From the NCBI GenBank assembly GCA_920105625.2, contig OV050030.1:111768814-111832813 (forward strand): 64,000 bases of DNA, given 5' to 3'. A program made the translations under genes and the position numbers. Shown here one piece after another: positions 38,601 through 53,083 of the stretch. The notes beneath the pieces were generated by a model. The model was not told the DNA's origin. It saw nothing but the letters and a program-made list of their open reading frames with translations, and ran no database searches. Numbering within the stretch: position 1 is the stretch's first letter; the number at the start of each line of letters is the position of its first letter. The stretch comes from Clusia tigrina (lineage: Eukaryota > Arthropoda > Insecta > Diptera > Clusiidae).

Positions 38601-38945
38601 ATCAATATGAAAAACATCTCCACAAAGATAATATTTATTATTGCGTTATATGGAAACAATATAGCCATTGTTTAATTCGCAACCACATGTTTCTAAGTCT
38701 AGGGTATCTGAATGTCAGTCTAATCCTAGTTGAGCTCTTTACTGGTTTTTTACTTAAATTGTTTTATTTAATACAATCTAGTGATTCGAACCAAAAACTC
38801 AGTTTCGTAACAATATATTACGACATTTCAATCCTCGAAAACCGGCCATGGTTCACATTGATATACAAATTAAAATGTTTCGTTTCTGGGTTACAATAAT
38901 ATAGCTACATTCCATGAAGAACATTTGTAATTATAAGGAACAGTT
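35643..38945. repeat. 7-monomer HOR, copy 2 (3303 bp)
   Basis: Starts are 35643, 36116, 36587, 37059, 37531, 38003 and 38475. It repeats every private marker of the unit at 32339 in order. The exception is the last monomer, which keeps an unrecombined R3' ending and so makes the unit one base shorter. Confidence 0.95.
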
Positions 38946-41900
38946 TTGTTTATGTTGTACCTCTTTTTCATTTTCTTTGAGTTCGGCTTCTTTCTCTTTT
39001 ACTCGTTGTACAAACAAACGTCCGTCTGTAGCCTAGACCTTAAGACAGAATGTGATATAAACATAAGAATTCATCAATATGAAAAACATCACCACAAAGA
39101 TAATATTAATTATTGCGTTATATGGAAACAATATAGCCATTGTTTAATTCGCAACCACATGTTTCTAGGTCTAGGGTATCGGAATGTCAGTCTAATCCTA
39201 GTTGAGCTCTTTACTGGTTTTTTATTTAAATTGTTTTATTTAATACAATCCAGTGATTCGAACCAAAAACTCACTTTCGTAACAATATATTACGACATTT
39301 CTCTCCTCGAAAACCCGGCCATGGTTCACATTGATATACAAATTAAAATTTTTCGTTTCTAGGTTACAATAATATAGCTACATTCCATGAAGAACATTTG
39401 TAATTATAAGGAACAGTTTTGTTTATGTTGTACCTCTTTTTCATTTTCTTTGAGTTCGGTTTCTTTCTCTTTTACTCGTTGTACAAACAAACGTCCGTCT
39501 GTAGCCTAGACCTTAAGACAGAATGTGATATAAACATAAGAATTCATCAATATGAAAAACATCTCCACAAAGATAATATTAATTATTGCGTTATATGGAA
39601 ACAATATAGCCATTGTTTAATTCGCAACCACATGTTTCTAGGTCTAGGGTATCGGAATGTCAGTCTAATCCTAGTTGAGCTCTTTACTGGTTTTTTATTT
39701 AAATTGTTTTATTTAATACAATTCAGTGATTCGAACCAAAAACTCACTTTCGTAACAATATATTACGACATTTCTCTCCTTGAAAAACCGGCCATGGTTC
39801 ACATTGATATAAATATTAAAATTTTTCGTTTCTAGGTTACAATAATATAGCTACATTCCATGAAGAACATTTGTAATTATAAGGAACAGTTTTGTTTATG
39901 TTGTACCTCTTTTTCATTTTCTTTGAGTTCGGCTTCTTTCTCTTTTACTCGTTGTACAAACAAACGTCCGTCTGTAGCGTAGACCTTAAGACAGAATGTG
40001 ATATAAACATAAGAATTCATCAATATGAAAAACATCTCCACAAAGATAATATTTATTATTGCGTTATATGGAAACAATATAGCCATTGTTTAATTCGCAA
40101 CCACATGTTTCTAGGTCTAGGGTATCGGAATGTCAGTCTAATCCTAGTTGAGCTCTTTACTGGTTTTTTATTTAAATTGTTTTATTTAATACAATTCAGT
40201 GATTCGAACCAAAAACTCACTTTCGTAACAATATATTACGACATTTCTCTCCTTGAGAAACCGGCCATGGTTCACATTGATATAAATATTAAAATTTTTC
40301 GTTTCTAGGTTACAATAATATAGCTACATTCCATGAAGAACATTTGTAATTATAAGGAACAGTTTTGTTTATGTTGTACCTCTTTTTCATTTTCTTTGAG
40401 TTCGGCTTCTTTCTCTTTTACTCGTTGTACAAACAAACGTCCGTCTGTAGCCTAGACCTTAAGACAGAATGTGATATAAACATAAGAATTCATCAATATG
40501 AAAAACATCTCCACAAAGATAATATTAATTATTGCGTTATATGGAAACAATATAGCCATTGTTTAATTCGCAACCACATGTTTCTAGGTCTAGGGTATCG
40601 GAATGTCAGTCTAATCCTAGTTGAGCTCTTTACTGGTTTTTTATTTAAATTGTTTTATTTAATACAATTCAGTGATTCGAACCAAAAACTCACTTTCGTA
40701 ACAATATATTACGACATTTCTCTCCTTGAAAAACCGGCCATGGTTCACATTGATATACAAATTAAAATTTTTCGTTTCTAGGTTACAATAATATAGCTAC
40801 ATTCCATGAAGAACATTTGTAATTATAAGGAACAGTTTTGTTTATGTTGTACCTCTTTTTCATTTTCTTTGAGTTCGGCTTCTTTCTCTTTTACTCGTTG
40901 TACAAACAAACGTCCGTCTGTAGCCTAGACCTTAAAACAGAATGTGATATAAACATAGAATTCATCAATATGAAAAACATCTCCACAAAGATAAAATTTA
41001 TTATTGCGTTATATAGAAACAATATAGCCATTGTTTAATTCGCAACCACATGTTTCTAGGTCTAGGGTATCGGAATGTCAGTCTAATCCTAGTTGAGCTC
41101 TTTACTGGTTTTTTATTTAAATTGTTTTATTTAATACAATCCAGTGATTCGAACCAAAAACTCACTTTCGTAACAATATATTACGACATTTCTCTCCTCG
41201 AAAACCCGGCCATGGTTCACATTGATATACAAATTAAAATTTTTCGTTTCTAGGTTACAATAATATAGCTACATTCCATGAAGAACATTTGTAATTATAA
41301 GGAACAGTTTTGTTTATGTTGTACCTCTTTTTCATTTTCTTTGAGTTCGGCTTCTTTCTCTTTAACTCGTTGTACAAACAAACGTCCGTCTGTAGCCTAG
41401 ACCTTAAAACAGAATGTGATATAAACATAGAATTCATCAATATGAAAAACATCTCCACAAAGATAAAATTTATTATTGCGTTATATAGAAACAATATAGC
41501 CATTGTTTAATTCGCAACCACATGTTTCTAGGTCTAGGGTATCGGAATGTCAGTCTAATCCTAGTTGAGCTCTTTACTGGTTTTTTATTTAAATTGTTTT
41601 ATTTAATACAATCCAGTGATTCGAACCAAAAACTCACTTTCGTAACAATATATTACGACATTTCTCTCCTCGAAAACCCGGCCATGGTTCACATTGATAT
41701 ACAAATTAGAATTTTTCGTTTCTAGGTTACAATAATATAGCTACATTCCATGAAGAACATTTGTAATTATAAGGAACAGTTTTGTTTATGTTGTACCTCT
41801 TTTTCATTTTCTTTGAGTTCGGCTTCTTTCTCTTTAACTCGTTGTACAAACAAACGTCCGTCTGTAGCCTAGACCTTAAAACAGAATGTGATATAAACAT

Positions 41901-42252
41901 AGAATTCATCAATATGAAAAACATCTCCACAAAGATAAAATTTATTATTGCGTTATATAGAAACAATATAGCCATTGTTTAATTCGCAACCACATGTTTC
42001 TAGGTCTAGGGTATCGGAATGTCAGTCTAATCCTAGTTGAGCTCTTTACTGGTTTTTTATTTAAATTGTTTATTTAATACAATCCAGTGATTCGAACCAA
42101 AAACTTACTTTCGTAACAATATATTACGACATTTCTCTCCTCGAAAACCCGGCCATGGTTCACATTGATATACAAATTAAAATTTTTCGTTTCTAGGTTA
42201 CAATAATATAGCTACATTCCATGAAGAACATTTGTAATTATAAGGAACAGTT
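38946..42252. repeat. 7-monomer HOR, diverged copy 3 (3307 bp)
   Basis: Starts are 38946 (L1R2, private CATCACCAC), 39419 (L1R1a, GTTCGGTTTC), 39892 (L1/L3 hybrid R1a, TAGCGTAGACC, TTGAGAAACC), 40365 (L1R1b), 40838 (L2R2), 41310 (L2R2 with CTTTAACTCG and AATTAGAATTTTT) and 41782 (L2R2' with CTTTAACTCG and AAACTTAC). The CTTTAACTCG monomers stay in phase: 34699, 38003, 41310, 44616. The first four monomers differ from copies 1 and 2. Confidence 0.8.
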
Positions 42253-45200
42253 TTGTTTATGTTGTACCTCTTTTTCATTTTCTTTGAGTTCGGCTTCTTT
42301 CTCTTTTACTCGTTGTACAAACAAACGTCCGTCTGTAGCCTAGACCTTAAGACAGAATGTGATATAAACATAAGAATTCATCAATATGAAAAACATCTCC
42401 ACAAAGATAATATTAATTATTGCATTATATGGAAACAATATAGCCATTGTTTAATTCGCAACCACATGTTTCTAGGTCTAGGGTATCGGAATGTCAGTCT
42501 AATCCTAGTTGAGCTCTTTACTGGTTTTTTATTTAAATTGTTTTATTTAATACAATTCAGTGATTCGAACCAAAAACTCACTTTCGTAACAATATATTAC
42601 GACATTTCTCTCCTTGAAAAACCGGCCATGGTTCACATTGATATAAATATTAAAATTTTTCGTTTCTAGGTTACAATAATATAGCTACATTCCATGAAGA
42701 ACATTTGTAATTATAAGGAACAGTTTTGTTTATGTTGTACCTCTTTTTCATTTTCTTTGAGTTCGGCTTCTTTCTCTTTTACTCGTTGTACAAACAAACG
42801 TCCGTCTGTAGCCTAGACCTTAAGACAGAATGTGATATAAACATAAGAATTCATCAATATGAAAAACATCTCCACAAAGATAATATTAATTATTGCGTTA
42901 TATGGAAACAATATAGCCATTGTTTAATTCGCAACCACATGTTTCTAGGTCTAGGGTATCGGAATGTCAGTCTAATCCTAGTTGAGCTCTTTACTGGTTT
43001 TTTATTTAAATTGTTTATTTAATACAATCCAGTGATTCGAACCAAAAACTTACTTTCGTAACAATATATTACGACATTTCTCTCCTCGAAAACCCGGCCA
43101 TGGTTCACATTGATATACAAATTAAAATTTTTCGTTTCTAGGTTACAATAATATAGCTACATTCCATGAAGAACATTTGTAATTATAAGGAACAGTTTTG
43201 TTTATGTTGTACCTCTTTTTCATTTTCTTTGAGTTCGGCTTCTTTCTCTTTTACTCGTTGTACAAACAAACGTCCGTCTGTAGCCTAGACCTTAAGACAG
43301 AATGTGATATAAACATAAGAATTCATCAATATGAAAAACATCTCCACAAAGATAATATTAATTATTGCGTTATATGGAAACAATATAGCCATTGTTTAAT
43401 TCGCAACCACATGTTTCTAGGTCTAGGGTATCGGAATGTCAGTCTAATCCTAGTTGAGCTCTTTACTGGTTTTTTATTTAAATTGTTTTATTTAATACAA
43501 TTCAGTGATTCGAACCAAAAACTCACTTTCGTAACAATATATTACGACATTTCTCTCCTTGAAAAACCGGCCATGGTTCACATTGATATAAATATTAAAA
43601 TTTTTCGTTTCTAGGTTACAATAATATAGCTACATTCCATGAAGAACATTTGTAATTATAAGGAACAGTTTTGTTTATGTTGTACCTCTTTTTCATTTTC
43701 TTTGAGTTCGGCTTCTTTCTCTTTTACTCGTTGTACAAACAAACGTCCGTCTGTAGCCTAGACCTTAAGACAGAATGTGATATAAACATAAGAATTCATC
43801 AATATGAAAAACATCTCCACAAAGATAATATTAATTATTGCGTTATATGGAAACAATATAGCCATTGTTTAATTCGCAACCACATGTTTCTAGGTCTAGG
43901 GTATCGGAATGTCAGTCTAATCCTAGTTGAGCTCTTTACTGGTTTTTTATTTAAATTGTTTTATTTAATACAATTCAGTGATTCGAACCAAAAACTCACT
44001 TTCGTAACAATATATTACGACATTTCTCTCCTTGAAAAACCGGCCATGGTTCACATTGATATACAAATTAAAATTTTTCGTTTCTAGGTTACAATAATAT
44101 AGCTACATTCCATGAAGAACATTTGTAATTATAAGGAACAGTTTTGTTTATGTTGTACCTCTTTTTCATTTTCTTTGAGTTCGGCTTCTTTCTCTTTTAC
44201 TCGTTGTACAAACAAACGTCCGTCTGTAGCCTAGACCTTAAAACAGAATGTGATATAAACATAGAATTCATCAATATGAAAAACATCTCCACAAAGATAA
44301 AATTTATTATTGCGTTATATAGAAACAATATAGCCATTGTTTAATTCGCAACCACATGTTTCTAGGTCTAGGGTATCGGAATGTCAGTCTAATCCTAGTT
44401 GAGCTCTTTACTGGTTTTTTATTTAAATTGTTTTATTTAATACAATCCAGTGATTCGAACCAAAAACTCACTTTCGTAACAATATATTACGACATTTCTC
44501 TCCTCGAAAACCCGGCCATGGTTCACATTGATATACAAATTAGAATTTTTCGTTTCTAGGTTACAATAATATAGCTACATTCCATGAAGAACATTTGTAA
44601 TTATAAGGAACAGTTTTGTTTATGTTGTACCTCTTTTTCATTTTCTTTGAGTTCGGCTTCTTTCTCTTTAACTCGTTGTACAAACAAACGTCCGTCTGTA
44701 GCCTAGACCTTAAAACATAATGTGATATAAACATAGAATTCATCAATACGAAAAACATCTCCACAAAGATAAAATTTATTATTGCGTTATATAGAAACAA
44801 TATAGCCATTGTTTAATTCGCAACCACATGTTTCTAGGTCTAGGGTATCGGAATGTCAGTCTAATCCTAGTTGAGCTCTTTACTGGTTTTTTATTTAAAT
44901 TGTTTTATTTAATACAATCCAGTGATTCGAACCAAAAACTCACTTTCGTAACAATATATTACGACATTTCTCTTCTCGAAATCCCGGCCATGGTTCACAT
45001 TGATATACAAATTAGAATTTTTCGTTTCTAGGTTACAATAATATAGCTACATTCCATGAAGAACATTTGTAATTATAAGGAACAGTTTTGTTTATGTTGT
45101 ACCTCTTTTTCATTTTCTTTGAGTTCGGCTTCTTTCTCTTTAACTCGTTGTACAAACAAACGTCCGTCTGTAGCCTAGACCTTAAAACAGAATGTGATAT

Positions 45201-45558
45201 AAACATAGAATTCATCAATATGAAAAACATCTCCACAAAGATAAAATTTATTATTGCGTTATATAGAAACAAGATAGCCATTGTTTAATTCGCAACCACA
45301 TGTTTCTAGGTCTAGGGTATCGGAATGTCAGTCTAATCCTAGTTGAGCTCTTTACTGGTTTTTTATTTAAATTGTTTATTTAATACAATCCAGTGATTCG
45401 AACCAAAAACTCACTTTCGTAACAATATATTACGACATTTCTCTCCTCGAAAACCCGGCCATGGTTCACATTGATATACAAATTAAAATTTTTCGTTTCT
45501 AGGTTACAATAATATAGCTACATTCCATGAAGAACATTTGTAATTATAAGGAACAGTT
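42253..45558. repeat. 7-monomer HOR, diverged copy 4 (3306 bp)
   Basis: Starts are 42253 (L1R1a, TTGCATTAT), 42726 (L1R2', chimeric), 43198 (L1R1a), 43671 (L1R1b), 44144 (L2R2, AATTAGAATTTTT), 44616 (L2R2 with CTTTAACTCG, AAACATAATG, AATACGAAAA, CTCTTCTCGAAATCCCGG) and 45088 (L2R2' with CTTTAACTCG and AACAAGATAG). Its last five monomers match the last five of the unit at 38946 in type and order. Confidence 0.8.
42726..43197. repeat. Chimeric junction monomer 91
   Basis: The left module is L1, like monomers 90, 92 and 93. The tail is R2' with the rare AAACTTAC, otherwise seen only in monomer 89 (41782-42252). Monomers 90-91 and 92-93 therefore read as a 945-bp dimer duplication in which monomer 91 has the head of 93 and the tail of 89. 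The switch lies between the L1 marker ending at 42910 and the one-base loss in GTTTATTT near 43013. Confidence 0.82.
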
Positions 45559-48500
45559 TTGTTTATGTTGTACCTCTTTTTCATTTTCTTTGAGTTCGGC
45601 TTCTTTCTCTTTTACTCGTTGTACAAACAAACGTCCGTCTGTAGCCTAGACCTTAAAACAGAATGTGATATAAACATAGAATTCATCAATATGAAAAACA
45701 TCTCCACAAAGATAAAATTTATTATTGCGTTATATAGAAACAATATAGCCATTGTTTAATTCGCAACCACATGTTTCTAGGTCTAGGGTATCGGAATGTC
45801 AGTCTAATCCTAGTTGAGCTCTTTACTGGTTTTTTATTTAAATTGTTTATTTAATACAATCCAGTGATTCGAACCAAAAACTCACTTTCGTAACAATATA
45901 TTACGACATTTCTCTCCTCGAAAACCCGGCCATGGTTCACATTGATATACAAATTAAAATTTTTCGTTTCTAGGCTACAATAATATAGCTACATTCCATG
46001 AAGAACATTTGTAATTATAAGGAACAGTTTTGTTTATTTTGTACCTCTTTTTCATTTTCTTTGAGTTCGGCTTCTTTCTCTTTTACTCGTTGTACAAACA
46101 AACGTCCGTCTGTAGCCTAGACCTTAAAACAGAATGTGATATAAACATAGAATTCATCAATATGAAAAACATCTCCACAAAGATAATATTTATTATTGCG
46201 TTATATGGAAACAATATAGCCATTGTTTAATTCGCAACCACATGTTTCTAGGTCTAGGGTATCGGAATGTCAGTCTAATCCTAGTTGAGCTCTTTACTGG
46301 TTTTTTATTTAAATTGTTTTATTTAATACAATTCAGTGATTCGAACCAAAAACTCACTTTCGTAACAATATATTACGACATTTCTCTCCTTGAAAAACCG
46401 GCCATGGTTCACATTGATATACAAATTAAAATTTTTCGTTTCTGGGTTACAATAATATAGCTACATTCCATGAAGAACATTTGTAATTATAAGGAACAGT
46501 TTTGTTTATGTTGTACCTCTTTTTCATTTTCTTTGAGTTCGGCTTCTTTCTCTTTTACTCGTTGTACAAACAAACGTCCGTCTGTAGCCTAGACCTTAAA
46601 ACAGAATGTGATATAAACATAGAATTCATCAATATGAAAAACATCTCCACAAAGATAAAATTTATTATTGCGTTATATAGAAACAATATAGCCATTGTTT
46701 AATTCGCAACCACATGTTTCTAGGTCAAGGGTATCGGAATGTCAGTCTAATCCTAGTTGAGCTCTTTACTGGTTTTTTATTTAAATTGTTTTATTTAATA
46801 CAATCCAGTGATTCGAACCAAAAACTCACTTTCGTAACAATATATTACGACATTTCTCTCCTCGAAAACCCGGCCATGGTTCACATTGATATACAAATTA
46901 AAATTTTTCGTTTCTAGGTTACAATAATATAGCTACATTCCATGAAGAACATTTGTAATTATAAGGAACAGTTTTGTTTATGTTGTACCTCTTTTTCATT
47001 TTCTTTGAGTTCGGCTTCTTTCTCTTTTACTCGTTGTACAAACAAACGTCCGTCTGTAGCCTAGACCTTAAAACAGAATGTGATATAAACATAGAATTCA
47101 TCAATATGAAAAACATCTCCACAAAGATAATATTAATTATTGCGTTATATGGAAACAATATAGCCATTGTTTAATTCGCAACCACATGTTTCTAAGTCTA
47201 GGGTATCTGAATGTCAGTCTAATCCTAGTTGAGCTCTTTACTGCTTTTTTACTTAAATTGTTTTATTTAATACAATCTAGTGATTCGAACCAAAAACTCA
47301 CTTTCGTAACAATATATTACGACATTTCAATCCTCGAAAACCCGGCCATGGTTCACATTGATATACAAATTAAAATTTTTCGATTCTAGGTTACATTAAT
47401 ATAGCTACATTCCATGAAGAACATTTGTAATTATAAGGAACAGTTTTGTTTATGTTGTACCTCTTTTTCATTTTCTTTGAGTTCGGCTTCTTTCTCTTTT
47501 ACTCGTTGCACAAACAGACGTCCGTCTGTACCTAGACCTTAAGACAGAATGTGATATAAACATAAGAATTCATCAATATGAAAAACATCTCCACAAAGAT
47601 AATATTAATTATTGCGTTATATGGAAACAATATATCCATTGTTTAATTCGCAACCACATGTTTCTAGGTCTAGGGTATCGGAATGTCAGTCTAATCCTAG
47701 TTGAGCTCTTTACTGGTTTTTTATTTAAATTGTTTTATTTAATACAATTCAGTGATTCGAACCAAAAACTCACTTTCGTAACAATATATTACGACATTTC
47801 TCTCCTTGAAAAACCGGCCATGGTTCACATTGATATAAATATAAAAATTTTTCGTTTCTAGGTTACAATAATATAGCTACATTCCATGAAGAACATTTGT
47901 AATTATAAGGAACAGTTTTGTTTATGTTGTACCTCTTTTTCATTTTCTTTGAGGTCGGCTTCTTTCTCTTTTACTCGTTGTACAAACAAACGTCCGTCTG
48001 TAGCCTAGACCTTAAGACAGAATGTGATATAAACATAAGAATTCATCAATATGAAAAACATCTCCACAAAGATAATATTAATTATTGCGTTATATGGAAA
48101 CAATATAGCCATTGTTTAATTCGCAACAACATGTTTCTAAGTCTAGGGTATCGGAATGTCAGTCTAATCCTAGTTGAGCTCTTTACTGGTTTTTTATTTA
48201 AATTGTTTTATTTAATACAATTCAGTGATTCGAACCAAAAACTCACTTTCGTAACAATATATTACGACATTTCTCTCCTTGAAAAACCGGCCATGGTTCA
48301 CATTGATATACAAATTAAAATTTTTCGTTTCTAGGTTACAATAATATAGCTACATTCCATGAAGAACATTTGTAATTATAAGGAACAGTTTTGTTTATGT
48401 TGTACCTCTTTTTCATTTTCTTTGAGTTCGGCTTCTTTCTCTTTTACTCGTTGTACAAACAAACGTCCGTCTGTAGCCTAGACCTTAAAACATAATGTGA

Positions 48501-51500
48501 TATAAACATAGAATTCATCAATATGAAAAACATCTCCACAAAGATAAAATTTATTATTGCGTTATATAGAAACAATATAGCCATTGTTTAATTCGCAACC
48601 ACATGTTTCTAGGTCTAGGGTATCGGAATGTCAGTCTAATCCTAGTTGAGCTCTTTACTGGTTTTTTATTTAAATTGTTTATTTAATACAATCCAGTGAT
48701 TCGAACCAAAAACTCACTTTCGTAACAATATATTACGACATTTCTCTCCTCGAAAACCCGGCCATGGTTCACATTGATATACAAATTAAAATTTTTAGTT
48801 TCTAGGTTACAATAATATAGCTACATTCCATGAAGAACATTTGTAATTATAAGGAACAGTTTTGTTTATGTTGTACCTCTTTTTCATTTTCTTTGAGTTC
48901 GGCTTCTTTCTCTTTTACTCGTTGTACAAACAAACGTCCGTCTGTAGCCTAGACCTTAAAACAGAATGTGATATAAACATAGAATTCATCAATATGAAAA
49001 ACATCTCCACAAAGATAATATTTATTATTGCGTTATATGGAAACAATATAGCCATTGTTTAATTCGCAACCACATGTTTCTAAGTCTAGGGTATCGGAAT
49101 GTCAGTCTAATCCTAGTTGAGCTCTTTACTGGTTTTTTACTTAAATTGTTTTATTTAATACAATTCAGTGATTCGAACAAAAAACTCACTTTCGTAACAA
49201 TATATTACGACATTTCAATCCTCGAAAACCGGCCATGGTTCACATTGATATACAAATTAAAATGTTTCGTTTCTGGGTTACAATAATATAGCTACATTCC
49301 ATGAAGAACATTTGTAATTATAAGGAACAGTTTTGTTTATGTTGTACCTCTTTTTCATTTTCTTTGAGTTCGGCTTCTTTCTCTTTTACTCCTTGTACAA
49401 ACAAACGTCCGTCTGTAGCCTAGACCTTAAGACAGAATGTGATATAAACATAAGAATTCATCAATATGAAAAACATCTCCACAAAGATAATATTAATTAT
49501 TGCGTTATATGGAAACAATATAGCCATTGTTTAAGTCGCAACCACATGTTTCTAGGTCTAGGGTATCGGAATGTCAGTCTAATCCTAGTTGAGCTCTTTA
49601 CTGGTTTTTTATTTAAATTGTTTTATTTAATACAATTCAGTGATTCGAACCAAAAACTCACTTTCGTAACAATATATTACGACATTTCTCTCCTTGAAAA
49701 ACCGGCCATGGTTCACATTGATATAAATATTAAAATTTTTCGTTTCTAGGTTACAATAATATAGCTACATTCCATGAAGAACATTTGTAATTATAAGGAA
49801 CAGTTTTGTTTATGTTGTACCTCTTTTTCATTTTCTTTGAGTTCGGCTTCTTTCTCTTTTACTCGTTGTACAAACAAACGTCCGTCTGTAGCCTAGACCT
49901 TAAGACAGAATGTGTTATAAACATAAGAATTCATCAATATGAAAAACATCTCCACAAAGATAATATTAATTATTGCGTTATATGGAAACAATATAGCCAT
50001 TGTTTATTTCGCAACCACATGTTTCTAGGTCTAGGGTATCGGAATGTCAGTCTAATCCTAGTAGAGCTCTTTACTGGTTTTTTATTTAAATTGTTTTATT
50101 TAATACTATTCAGTGATTCGAACCAAAAACTCACTTTCGTAACAATATATTACGACATTTCTCTCCTTGAAAAACCGGCCATGGTTCACATTGATATACA
50201 AATTAAAATTTTTCGTTTCTGGGTTACAATAATATAGCTACATTCCATGAAGAACATTTGTAATTATAAGGAACAGTTTTGTTTATGTTGTACCTCTTTT
50301 TCATTTTCTTTGAGTTCGGCTTCTTTCTCTTTTACTCGTTGTACAAACAAACGTCCGTCTGTAGCCTAGACCTTAAAACAGAATGTGATATAAACATATA
50401 ATTCATCAATATGAAAAACATCTCCACAAAGATAATATTTATTATTGCGTTATATGGAAACAATATAGCCATTGTTTAATTCGCAACCACATGTTTCTAA
50501 GTCTAGGGTATCTGAATGTCAGTCTAATCCTAGTTGAGCTCTTTACTGGTTTTTTACTTAAATTGTTTTATTTAAAACAATTCAGTGATTCGAACCAAAA
50601 ACTCACTTTCGTAACAATATATTACGATATTTCAATCCTCGAAAACCCGGCCATGGTTCACATTGATATACAAATTAAAATTTTTCGATTCTAGGTTACA
50701 ATAATATAGCTACATTCCATGAAGAACATTTGTAATTATAAGGAACAGTTTTGTTTATGTTGTACCTCTTTTTCATTTTCTTTGAGTTCGGCTTCTTTCT
50801 CTTTTACTCGTTGTACAAACAAACGTCCGTCTGTAGCCTAGACCTTAAAACATAATGTGATATAAACATAGAATTCTTCAATATGAAAAACATCTCCACA
50901 AAGATAATATTAATTATTGCGTTATATGGAAACAATATAGCCATTGTTTAATTCGCAACCACATGTTTCTAGGTCTAGGGTATCGGAATGTCAGTATAAT
51001 CCTAGTTGAGCTCTTTACTGGTTTTTTATTTAAATTGTTTTATTTAATACAATTCAGTGATTCGAACCAAAAACTCACTTTCGTAACAATATATTACGAC
51101 GTTTCTCTCCTTGAAAAATCGGCCATGGTTCACATTGATATAAATATTAAAATTTTTCGTTTCTAGGTTACAATAATATAGCTACATTCCATGAAGAACA
51201 TTTGTAATTATAAGGAACAGTTTTGTTTATGTTATACCTCTTTTTCATTTTCTTTGAGTTCGGCTTCTTTCTCTTTTACTCGTTGTACAAACAAACGTCC
51301 GTCTGTAGCCTAGACCTTAAGACAGAATGTGATATAAACATAAGAATTCATCAATATGAAAAACATCTCCACAAAGATAATATTAATTATTGCGTTATAT
51401 GGAAACAATATAGCGATTGTTTATTTCGCAACCACATGTTTCTAGGTCTAGGGTATCGGAATGTCAGTCTAATCCTAGTTGAGCTCTTTACTGGTTTTTT

Positions 51501-52638
51501 ATTTAAATTGTTTTATTTAATACAATTCAGTGATTCGAACCAAAAACTCACTTTCGTAACAATATATTACGACATTTCTCTCCTTGAAAAACCGGCCATG
51601 GTTCACATTGATATACAAATTAAAATTTTTCGTTTCAAGGTTACAATAATATAGCTACATTCCATGAAGAACATTTGTAATTATAAGGAACAGTTTTGTT
51701 TATGTTGTACCTCTTTTTCATTTTCTTTGAGTTCGGCTTCTTTCTCTTTTACTCGTTGTACAAACAAACGTCCGTCTGTAGCCTAGACCTTAAAACAGAA
51801 TGTGATATAAACATAGAATTCATCAATATGAAAAACATCTCCACAAAGATAAAATTTATTATTGCGTTATATAGAAACAATATAGCCATTGTTTAATTCG
51901 CAACCACATGTTTCCAGGTCTAGGGTATCGGAATGTCAGTCTAATCCTAGTTGAGCTCTTTACTGGTTTTTTATTTAAATTGTTTATTTAATACAATCCA
52001 GTGATTCGAACCAAAAACTCACTTTCGTAACAATATATTACGACATTTCTCTCCTCGAAAACCCGGCCATGGTTCACATTGATATACAAATTAAAATTTT
52101 TCGTTTCTAGGTTACAATAATATAGCTACATTCCATGAAGAACATTTGTAATTATAAGGAACAGTTTTGTTTATGTTGTACCTCTTTTTCATTTTCTTTG
52201 AGTTCGGCTTCTTTCTCTTTTACTCGTTGTACAAACAAACGTCCGTCTGTAGCCTAGACCTTAAAACAGAATGTGATATAAACATAGAATTCATCAATAT
52301 GAAAAACATCTCCACAAAGATAATATTTATTATTGCGTTATATGGAAACAATATAGCCATTGTTTAATTCGCAACCATATGTTTCTAAGTCTAGGGTATC
52401 TGAATGTCAGTCTAATCCTAGTTGAGCTCTTTACTGGTTTTTTACTTAAATTGTTTTATTTAATACAATCTAGTGATTCGAACCAAAAACTCACTTTCGT
52501 AACAATATATTACAACATTTCAATCCTCGAAAACCCGGCCATGGTTCACATTGTTATACAAATTAAAATTTTTCGATTCTAGGTTACAATAATATAGCTA
52601 CATTCCATGAACAACATTTGTAATTATAAGGAACAGTT

Positions 52639-53083
52639 TTGTTTATGTTGTACCTCTTTTTCATTTTCTTTGAGTTCGGCTTCTTTCTCTTTGTAGCCAA
52701 GACCTTAAGACAGAATGTGATATAAACATAAGAATTCATCAATATGAAAAACATCTCCACAAAGATAATATTAATTATTGCGTTATATGGAAACAATATA
52801 GCCATTGTTTAATTCGCAACCACATGTTTCTAGGTCTAGGGTATCGGAATGTCAGTCTAATCCTAGTTGAGCTCTTTACTGGTTTTTTATTTAAATTGTT
52901 TTATTTAATACAATTCAGTGATTCGAACCAAAAACTCACTTTCGTAACAATATATTACGACATTTCTCTCCTTGAAAAACCGGCCATGGTTCACATTGAT
53001 ATAAACATTAAAATTTTTCGTTTCTAGGTTATAATAATATAGCTACATTCCATGAAGAACATTTGTAATTATAAGGAACAGTT
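52639..53083. repeat. Monomer 112 with a 28-bp internal deletion (445 bp)
   Basis: The sequence reads TTCTCTTTGTAGCC where a normal copy has 28 more bases between TTCTCTT and TGTAGCC. The junction is at 52691/52692, with a single T of possible microhomology. It also has GCCAAGACC near 52697 and AACAACATTTG near 52610. The rest of the copy is an L1R1a monomer. Confidence 0.93.
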
